A stretch of 62,230 nucleotides of DNA from assembly GCA_018780805.1 (NCBI GenBank), contig JADMJD010000087.1, positions 1 through 62,230 of the forward strand. Reading direction: 5' to 3'. A program made the translations under genes and the position numbers. Source of the DNA: Rubrivivax sp. (GTDB lineage Bacteria; Pseudomonadota; Gammaproteobacteria; Burkholderiales; Burkholderiaceae_C). Position 1 is the first letter of the stretch, and every line of letters begins with the position of its first letter. The notes under the pieces were generated by a model. The model was given only the letters and a program-made list of their open reading frames with translations, made no database searches and was not told the DNA's origin. This document shows, in pieces, positions 56,326 through 62,230 of this stretch.

Positions 56326-57014
56326 GCGGCCACCCCACGGCGGCTGGCGGCCTGGCGCATGCGCCTTTGCACCAGCAACCCCGCACCCGCGGCCCACAAG
56401 GCCCAGGTCGCCGGCTCGGGCACGGCCGCGGCCAGGAACGTGACCTCGCTGAGCATCAGGCCGTTGTTGAAACGTTCGAGGCTCAGCACCAGCGTGTCGC
56501 CGGTCCAGCCCGGGCCCAGGGCCAGCACGCTGCCGAAGGGTGTGTCGCTGGCCGGGTCGACGATGTCGAAGCGCTGGCTCATGCCGCCCACGGTGACGGT
56601 GATGGACCCGGGGGGTGCGATGTCGCCCCAGCCGTTGGCGTCGTCGTGCCAGGCGGTGACGCTGCCGAAGTTCTGCACACCGTCGAAGTGGAACGTGATG
56701 ACCCAAGGGTCGCCCTTGTTCCAGCCCACGTAGGGGCCGGTGCCGGCGTCGTTTTCCACCTCGTCCCAGCGCTGGGTGGCGATCACGCCATCGGTCAGGT
56801 CGCCGGTGCCGCCGGACAACGGCGAGTAGTCCAGCAGCGGGTCGCCGCTGCCGTTGTAGCTGGCGTCCCAGTAGTTGCGGCCGCCGCCGTTGGCCTGGCC
56901 GTAGCCGTTGGGCATGTCGTAGCTCAGCGGCTGGATCTGCTGGGCCTGCACGCTGCCGGCGGCCAGGCACAACAGGGCACACAGCGGGAAAACGGGGAAG
57001 GGGTGGATGGACAT
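56322..57014 (-). CDS. PEP-CTERM sorted surface protein
   Basis: The product has 230 residues. The signal peptide ends SVQAQ, and the body contains YDMPNGYGQANGGGRNYWD and repeated Trp/Gly motifs resembling a carbohydrate-binding-like beta sandwich (YSPLSGGTGDLTDGV). The tail is VPEPATWALWAAGAGLLVQRRMRQ. A GGAGAG ribosome-binding site lies upstream of ATG 57014. It follows the Ser/Thr kinase gene by 80 bp on the same strand, with a stem-loop between them. Confidence 0.88.
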   Translation of the reverse strand: MSIHPFPVFPLCALLCLAAGSVQAQQIQPLSYDMPNGYGQANGGGRNYWDASYNGSGDPLLDYSPLSGGTGDLTDGVIATQRWDEVENDAGTGPYVGWNKGDPWVITFHFDGVQNFGSVTAWHDDANGWGDIAPPGSITVTVGGMSQRFDIVDPASDTPFGSVLALGPGWTGDTLVLSLERFNNGLMLSEVTFLAAAVPEPATWALWAAGAGLLVQRRMRQAASRRGVAA

Positions 57015-57032
57015 GGGGCTCTCCGGTTGGGG

Positions 57033-57065
57033 TGTGGTGCCGGGACGTACGCACCCCGCACCACA
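57033..57065 (-). promoter_or_regulatory. Stem-loop between the kinase and PEP-CTERM genes
   Basis: TGTGGTGC (57033-57040) pairs with GCACCACA (57058-57065), with a 17-base loop. It could act as an attenuator or mRNA processing site that sets different levels for kinase and surface proteins. There is no T-tract. Confidence 0.4.
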
Positions 57066-57094
57066 ACCCGGCCACGCACCCCGCGTTCGAGGGA

Positions 57095-59860
57095 TCAGTG
57101 CAAACCGCTGAAACGCCGCGGCGCAGGCACGCCCATCGTGGCCGTCCAGTCGGCGCGCGCTGCGGCGAGCTCGGCCGGCGCGCCGGGCTGGCGCGCCGCG
57201 GCCAACAGTTCGGCTCGCATCCACTGCAGTTCGGCCGCCACGACGTGGCCCTCGGGCAGCGTCGCCTGGTAGGTCGCGCCGTGGCGGTCCAGATCGGCCA
57301 GCGCCGTCGGGTCGCCGCCCAGGCCACGCAACCAGGCCTGGTGCGCATGGCAGCGCTGGGCGCGCGGGTTGGCCGGCCCGAAGCTGGTTTCGAAGGCCGT
57401 GCACACCGGACCGATGCGCTGGCGCGCTGCAGCCGACTGGCCGGCCGCGTGTTCCGCCAGCGCCAGCGCCTGCCCGATCTCGGCCAGCAGCGGCCCGTTG
57501 GCGGGTGCCGGCAGCGACTGCACATGGGCCAGCGCCTGCCTCAGCACCGGCAACGCCTCGGTGGCGCGGTCGGCGCGCAGCAAGGCCATGCCCAGCGCCA
57601 GCCGCAGGGTCTCGCGGTACGGTTGCGCGACCGGGTACTTGCGGTCCAGAAAGTCGACCTGCGCCACGATCTGCGGCAGGCCTTCGGCCACCTGGCCAGC
57701 CGCCACCAGCAGGATGCCCAGCATGCCTTGGGCGGCTTGGCGGCGTTCGTCGTCGGCGGCGGCGCGCAACTGCACCTGCTGCACCACGGCGCGCTGCTCG
57801 GCCACCGCCTCGGCATAACGGCCCACGCGGGCCAGCGCCTGGGCGCGCAGCTCTTGCACGTGCAGCGTCGTGATGGCGGACGGGCCGAAAAACCTCAGGC
57901 TGTCGGCCAGCAACGCCGGCGAGTCGGCCACCACGGTGCCGAAATCACCTTCGCGGCCGATGGCGGCCAGCCGGCGGTAACGGGCCTGCAGCACGTCCCC
58001 CTGCGGGAAGCCGGGCACCGCCGGGGCCTGGGCCAACACGGTCTCGAAGGCGGCGCGCGATTCGGCCAAACGGCCCAGGTCCCACAGCGCCTGACCCCGG
58101 GTCATCTCGCCGACCAGCTGCTGGCGCGCGCGGTCCACGCCCGGCACCGGTGGCAGGGCCAACGCCGCGGCCACCTCGTCCAGCGCGGTCTGCGGCTGGC
58201 CGGCGTCCAACGTGGCCATCGCCATCACCAGCCGGGCGTGCGTGGACCAGCGGTGCAGCGGGCCGTGGCGCGCATCGGCCAGTGCCAGCAGGCGTTGGCC
58301 TTCGGCGCGCGCCGCATCGGATTGGTGTTCGTTGTTCAGCGCCTCCAGGCGCAGCGCACGTGCTGCGAGCGCATCGGGGTGGTCGGTCAGGCCCAGGCGG
58401 TCGTACAGGTCCAGCGCACCCTGCAGCTGCTGCGCCGCGGCCTGCCAGGCCTGCAGCCGGCCCAGCAATTCGCCGCTCAGGCGCCGCAGGTCGGCCTGCA
58501 AACGCGGCTGGTCCTGCAGGCCGGCGTCGATGCGGTGGCTGCCTTGCAGCACCAGGTCGCGTGCGCTGATGTCGCCGCCTTTCAGCTGCTCGGGGCTGAC
58601 ACCGTCGAACAGGTTCACCAGCAGGCGCTGCGCGGCTTCGGCGCGTGCGGCCTGCTGCCATGCGGCCTGGGCCTGCCACAGGGCCACGCCCGACCCCAGC
58701 ACCAGCGCAACCGCCACGCTGCCGGCCGCGAACACCGCGCCGCGGTGGCGGCGCAGCGCGAGCCCGAGCCGGTAGCGCCGGCCGCCGGGGCGCGCCTGCA
58801 CCGGGCGTTGCTCCAGCAGCCGTTGCAGGTCGGCGGCCAGTGCGTCGACGCTGGCATAACGTGCCGCGGGGTCACGCGCCATCGCACAGGCGACGATGGC
58901 GTCCAGGTCGGCGCCGGCGCCAGGAGGCAGCAGCTCGACACGGGCCAGTTGCTCGGCCAGCGGCAGAGCCGACGCACGGTCCAGTACATAGGGCCGGCGG
59001 CCACACACCAGCTCGTACAGCACCACGCCCAGCGAATACACGTCGCTGGCCACACCCAGCGGCGCGCCGGCCAGTTGTTCCGGCGACGCGCAGTCCGGCG
59101 TCAAGGCCGCGCCGGAGCCCGGCCCGCTGCCGGCGGCTTCGTCGCTCAGCAGCCGCGCAATGCCGAAGTCCAGCAGCTTCACCTGGCCATCAGGCGTGAC
59201 GAGGATGTTGTTCGGCTTCAGGTCGCGGTGGATGACCAACCGGGCGTGTGCAAACGCCACCGCGGCCAGCACCTGCTGGAACAGCGGCAGGCGCTGCCGC
59301 AGCGGCAACTCCGCCGCGTGCAAGGTGATCGGCCGGCCGGTGATCAGCTCCAGCGCCAGAAAGGGCTGGCCGTCGGCGATGCCGGCGTCGTACAAACGGC
59401 CAATGTGCGGGTGCTCCAGCGCGGCCAGCAGGTCGCGTTCACGTGTGAAGCGCATCGCCAGCGCGGGGGCCGGTTCGAGGGCCGCATCCGGCAGCTTCAG
59501 CGCCACCTGGCGCAACACGCCTTGCAACTGCTCGGCCACCCAGACGGTGGCCATGCCGCCACGGCCGATGGGCGCCAGCAGGCGGTAGGCGCCGATGCGG
59601 TCCCCCGCCTGCGGTGTGTGCGCCGCGGGCAGCGCCTGCGCCAGCGCACGCGCCATCAGCTCGGCATCGGTGCCGGGCAACGCGGCATTTGCCGCACCCG
59701 CGGCCAACAAGCGGCGCAGGTGCGGCGCGAGGTCGGGCTGCGACCGGTCCAGCGCGGCCAGCCAGGCCGGCAACGCATCCGGCGGCTGCGCCTGCGCGTC
59801 GTCGAACAGCGCCGACACGGCGGGCCACAAGGCGGGCGGGATGCGGGACGACGCGGTCAT
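57095..59860 (-). CDS. Transmembrane Ser/Thr protein kinase with C-terminal helical-repeat domain (second copy)
   Basis: The product has 921 residues. The kinase domain has Gly-loop GRGGMATV (99-106), Lys122, HRDLKPNN (211-218), DFG (231-233) and SPE (259-261). A membrane helix spans about 374-395. A TPR-like extracytoplasmic region follows, ending before PAPRRFSGLH. The layout mirrors the kinase at 9160-11805, although sequence outside the kinase motifs differs. The start is ATG 59860; GTG 59869 is possible. It is 45 bp after the ECF sigma gene on the same strand and is followed by two PEP-CTERM genes. Confidence 0.93.
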   Translation of the reverse strand: MTASSRIPPALWPAVSALFDDAQAQPPDALPAWLAALDRSQPDLAPHLRRLLAAGAANAALPGTDAELMARALAQALPAAHTPQAGDRIGAYRLLAPIGRGGMATVWVAEQLQGVLRQVALKLPDAALEPAPALAMRFTRERDLLAALEHPHIGRLYDAGIADGQPFLALELITGRPITLHAAELPLRQRLPLFQQVLAAVAFAHARLVIHRDLKPNNILVTPDGQVKLLDFGIARLLSDEAAGSGPGSGAALTPDCASPEQLAGAPLGVASDVYSLGVVLYELVCGRRPYVLDRASALPLAEQLARVELLPPGAGADLDAIVACAMARDPAARYASVDALAADLQRLLEQRPVQARPGGRRYRLGLALRRHRGAVFAAGSVAVALVLGSGVALWQAQAAWQQAARAEAAQRLLVNLFDGVSPEQLKGGDISARDLVLQGSHRIDAGLQDQPRLQADLRRLSGELLGRLQAWQAAAQQLQGALDLYDRLGLTDHPDALAARALRLEALNNEHQSDAARAEGQRLLALADARHGPLHRWSTHARLVMAMATLDAGQPQTALDEVAAALALPPVPGVDRARQQLVGEMTRGQALWDLGRLAESRAAFETVLAQAPAVPGFPQGDVLQARYRRLAAIGREGDFGTVVADSPALLADSLRFFGPSAITTLHVQELRAQALARVGRYAEAVAEQRAVVQQVQLRAAADDERRQAAQGMLGILLVAAGQVAEGLPQIVAQVDFLDRKYPVAQPYRETLRLALGMALLRADRATEALPVLRQALAHVQSLPAPANGPLLAEIGQALALAEHAAGQSAAARQRIGPVCTAFETSFGPANPRAQRCHAHQAWLRGLGGDPTALADLDRHGATYQATLPEGHVVAAELQWMRAELLAAARQPGAPAELAAARADWTATMGVPAPRRFSGLH

Positions 59861-59905
59861 GACGGGCACATACGCAGCGCGGCGCGGCTTCCGGTCACGC
59901 GGCGC

Positions 59906-60475
59906 TCACTCCGGCGCCAGCTCCAGCAGCAGAAAGGCCCGTGCCTTGTCCCACTGGCGGCGCACGGTGCGTTCGCTGATGCCCAGGGCCTGGGCCGCTT
60001 CGGCGTCGGTGTAACCGCCGTAGTACCGCAGCTCGACCAGGGCCGCCAGCGGCGGGTCCACGGCCTCCAGCGTGGCGAGCGCACGGTCCAGGTCGAGCAC
60101 CGGCGTGGCATCGGGCTGCGGCAGCGCGTGCAGCGCCGCGGTGTCGAAGCTGACCCGCTGCAGATCACCGCCGCGGCGTTCGGCCTGGGCGCGGCGCACG
60201 AAGTCGATCACGATGTGGCGCATCGCCTTGGCGGCGTAGGCGTAGAAGTGTTTGCGGCTGTCCAGCACCACCGGCATGCCGCCGACAAAACGCAGAAAAC
60301 TCTCGTGCACCAGCGATTCGGTGTCCAGCAGCGTGGGTGCCTGGTGCACCCGCAGCCGGGCACGTGCGATCTTGCGCAGCTCGGGGTAAAGGCGCCGCCA
60401 GGCCTGCTCGGCCGCGGCCTTGTCACCGGCCTGGGCCTGGTGCAGCAGCAGGGTCAACGAAGCTTCGTCGTGCAT
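59906..60475 (-). CDS. ECF-type RNA polymerase sigma factor (second copy)
   Basis: The product has 189 residues, the same length as the first copy. Region 2 has LLDTESLVHESFLRFVGG and YAAKAMRHIVIDFVRRAQAERRGG. Region 4 has ALVELRYYGGYTDAEAAQALGISERTVRRQWDKARAFL. It belongs to the same ECF group as 7857-8426. No anti-sigma gene is present, and the downstream membrane kinase is the likely controller (inference). It is the first gene of a minus-strand run leading to two PEP-CTERM proteins. It is divergent from the alpha/beta hydrolase with 39 bp between starts. Confidence 0.93.
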   Translation of the reverse strand: MHDEASLTLLLHQAQAGDKAAAEQAWRRLYPELRKIARARLRVHQAPTLLDTESLVHESFLRFVGGMPVVLDSRKHFYAYAAKAMRHIVIDFVRRAQAERRGGDLQRVSFDTAALHALPQPDATPVLDLDRALATLEAVDPPLAALVELRYYGGYTDAEAAQALGISERTVRRQWDKARAFLLLELAPE

Positions 60476-60514
60476 CGCGGCCAGTGTCGCACGCAGCCGA
60501 GGCACACTCTGGGG

Positions 60515-61330
60515 ATGCCGCGCACCCTCGTCTTCAGCCACGCCAACGGCTTTCCGGCCGGCACCTACCGGGTGCTCTTCGAGCACTGGCGTGCCGCCGG
60601 CTGGTTTGTGCTGGCGCCGGAAAAATTCGGCCACGACCCACGTTACCCCGTCAGCAGCAACTGGCCGCAGCTGCGTGACGAGCTGACCGATTTCATCCGC
60701 GTGCACACCGCCGGCCGGCCGGTGTGGCTGGTCGGGCATTCACTCGGCGGTTACCTGTCGCTGCTGGCGGCCTGCCGCCGGCCCGAGCTGGTGCGGGGTG
60801 TGGTGCTGATCGATTCACCAGTGCTGGGCGGCTGGCGGGCGCACAGCGTGCAGGTGATGAAAAGCACAAGGCTGATCGGCCGGGTCTCGCCCGGCAAGGT
60901 GTCGCAGACCCGGCGCAACCACTGGCCCTCGACCGAGGCCGCGCGCGCCCACTACGCCGCCAAGACGGCGTTTGCGCGCTGGGACCCGCGGGTGCTGGAC
61001 GACTACATCCGCGCCGGCACCGAAGCCGCGCCGGACGGCGGCGTGCAGCTGGCCTTCCGCCGCGACGTGGAAACGCACATCTACAACACGCTGGCCTGTC
61101 ACTTCGACCGCCTGCTGCACCGCCACCCGCCGCAGGCCCCGGTGGCTTTTCTGGGTGGCACGCAGTCGGTGGAGGTGCGCCAGGTCGGCCTGGCGCTGAC
61201 CCGCGCCGTCACCCGCGGCCGGTTGCGCTGGCTGGAGGGCAGCCACCTGTTCCCGATGGAACGCCCGCAGGCCACGGCCGAAGCCGTGCTGGCGGAACTG
61301 GAACTGATGTCAAAGGAGACCCCCGCATGA
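60515..61330 (+). CDS. Alpha/beta hydrolase
   Basis: The product has 271 residues. An oxyanion-type opening (VFSHANGFPAGTY) and nucleophile elbow VGHSLGGYLSLL give Ser as nucleophile. The catalytic His is in EGSHLFPMERP near the C-terminus. It probably hydrolyses an ester or thioester. The stop overlaps the next gene's start by ATGA, so it is co-translated with the HMG-CoA lyase-type enzyme, suggesting an acyl-CoA catabolic role. The frame is open far upstream, but ATG 60515 gives the family start. Confidence 0.9.
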   Translation: MPRTLVFSHANGFPAGTYRVLFEHWRAAGWFVLAPEKFGHDPRYPVSSNWPQLRDELTDFIRVHTAGRPVWLVGHSLGGYLSLLAACRRPELVRGVVLIDSPVLGGWRAHSVQVMKSTRLIGRVSPGKVSQTRRNHWPSTEAARAHYAAKTAFARWDPRVLDDYIRAGTEAAPDGGVQLAFRRDVETHIYNTLACHFDRLLHRHPPQAPVAFLGGTQSVEVRQVGLALTRAVTRGRLRWLEGSHLFPMERPQATAEAVLAELELMSKETPA

Positions 61331-62229
61331 ACGACGCTGTGCGCATCGTCGAAGTCGGCCCGCGCGACGGGCTGCAGAACGAAAAACAGACCGTGCCCAC
61401 GGCCGTGAAGCTGGAGCTCATCCGCCGCCTGGCCGCGGCCGGTGTGAAGACCATCGAAGCCACGGCCTTCGTGAGCCCGAAGTGGGTGCCGCAGATGGCG
61501 GATCAGGCAGAAGTCATGGCCGGCCTGCCGGACTTGCCCGCGGTGAACTTCCCCGTGCTGGCGCCCAACCTGAAAGGTTTCGAAGCCGCGCTGGCCGCCG
61601 GTGCGCGCGAGGTGGCGGTGTTCGCCGCCGCCAGCGAGAGTTTTTCGCAGAAGAACATCAACTGCAGCATCGCCGAATCGATCCAGCGCTTCGTGCCGGT
61701 GTTCGACGCCGCCCGAGCCGCCGGTGTGCGGGTGCGGGGCTACGTGTCCTGCGTCGTGGCCTGCCCGTATGAAGGTGCCATCGCACCGGCCCAGGCCGCG
61801 GCCGTGGCGGCCGAGTTGCAGGCGCTGGGCGCCTACGAGGTGTCACTGGGCGACACCATCGGCGCCGGCACGCCGGCGACGGTGAACGCCCTGCTCGAAG
61901 CCACGGCGGCACGGGTGCCGGTGGCGCAACTGGCCGGCCATTACCACGACACCTACGGCATGGCAGTGGCCAACGTGCACGCTTCCTGGCTGTTCGGCCT
62001 GCGGGTGTTCGACAGCTCGGTCGCCGGCCTGGGCGGCTGCCCCTATGCCAAAGGTGCAACCGGCAATGTCGCGACCGAAGACATCGTCTACCTGCTGCAC
62101 GGCCTGGGCGCCACGACCGGCATCGACCTGGACGCGCTGGTCGACACCGGTGCCTGGATCAGCGCCCAGCTGGGCCGGCCCAGCGGCTCGCGTGTGGCGC
62201 GGGCGCTGCTGGCGCGCCGGCCGGGCTGA
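61327..62229 (+). CDS. Hydroxymethylglutaryl-CoA lyase family enzyme
   Basis: The 300-residue TIM-barrel enzyme has IVEVGPRDGLQNEKQ at the N-terminus (the DGLQN metal and substrate motif), EATAFVSPKWVPQMAD, and the flexible-loop signature GLGGCPYAKGATGNVATED with the catalytic Cys. It is expected to cleave HMG-CoA to acetoacetate and acetyl-CoA in leucine breakdown, or a related acyl-CoA. It is coupled to the preceding hydrolase. The gene ends one base before the window edge, so following genes of the operon are not visible. Confidence 0.95.
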   Translation: MNDAVRIVEVGPRDGLQNEKQTVPTAVKLELIRRLAAAGVKTIEATAFVSPKWVPQMADQAEVMAGLPDLPAVNFPVLAPNLKGFEAALAAGAREVAVFAAASESFSQKNINCSIAESIQRFVPVFDAARAAGVRVRGYVSCVVACPYEGAIAPAQAAAVAAELQALGAYEVSLGDTIGAGTPATVNALLEATAARVPVAQLAGHYHDTYGMAVANVHASWLFGLRVFDSSVAGLGGCPYAKGATGNVATEDIVYLLHGLGATTGIDLDALVDTGAWISAQLGRPSGSRVARALLARRPG

Positions 62230-62230
62230 T

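Noticed and set aside
57032..60514. The long upstream extension of the alpha/beta hydrolase frame
   Set aside because: It is antisense to the kinase and sigma genes and has shadow-like composition; the hydrolase fold begins at ATG 60515.
1..62230. CRISPR arrays, tRNA or rRNA genes, insertion sequences
   Set aside because: No regularly spaced short repeats, cloverleaf-like sequence or transposase motif was seen, and almost all sequence is explained by protein genes.

Overview
The window is a GC-rich chromosomal segment of a betaproteobacterium, most likely order Burkholderiales near the Comamonadaceae / Rubrivivax-Leptothrix group. The clues are GC-saturated third codon positions, the suhB-trmJ-cysE neighbourhood, DUF3460 next to scpA, a DUF4148 protein, sox genes and several PEP-CTERM surface proteins. 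No rRNA, tRNA, CRISPR array, transposase or phage gene was seen. Genes are densely packed, with many ATGA start/stop overlaps and several convergent gene pairs that overlap at their 3' ends.

Layout. 1-2.7 kb: a truncated PAS histidine kinase, an old yellow enzyme, a universal stress protein and a Cys-rich CWC protein. 2.7-12 kb: a secreted zinc carboxypeptidase, then a PEP-CTERM protein coupled to a beta-propeller di-heme cytochrome c, an ECF sigma factor, a lipoprotein and a membrane Ser/Thr kinase. 12-25.4 kb: mostly housekeeping and metabolism (metG, DUF1275, SulP transporter, CYTH-CHAD, DUF3460, scpA, an RluA-type synthase, trhO, AstE-like deacylase, GNAT, an FAD oxidoreductase and an ornithine cyclodeaminase-like gene). 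25.4-27 kb: a lower-GC DUF4411 / HTH-ImmA toxin-antitoxin-like pair. 27-30.7 kb: cysE, trmJ, suhB and two unknowns.

30.8-42.3 kb is the most unusual part. One compact minus-strand run of nine genes reads: a 1078-residue self-sufficient reductive dehalogenase fusion, a 3-hydroxyisobutyrate-dehydrogenase-like enzyme, an MmgE/PrpD protein, a two-subunit molybdenum hydroxylase (IorA/IorB type), and soxX-soxY-soxZ-soxA. No soxB or soxCD lies in the window. A membrane protein with one periplasmic heme site and a HAMP segment faces the end of this run.

42.3-62.2 kb: a TPR-sulfotransferase, a methyltransferase, mutS, two PEP-CTERM proteins (one with a near-identical internal duplication) beside a 1100-residue BTAD/ATPase/TPR activator, an Anbu proteasome-like peptidase, a DUF4148 protein, and a second ECF sigma factor - Ser/Thr kinase pair followed on the same strand by two more PEP-CTERM proteins. 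Last come an alpha/beta hydrolase and an HMG-CoA lyase-type enzyme.

Recurring theme (inference): each of the three PEP-CTERM loci sits beside a dedicated regulator. Two have ECF sigma/kinase modules and one has the BTAD activator, which suggests separately switchable surface-protein programmes. No exosortase gene is in the window, so sorting must depend on genes elsewhere.
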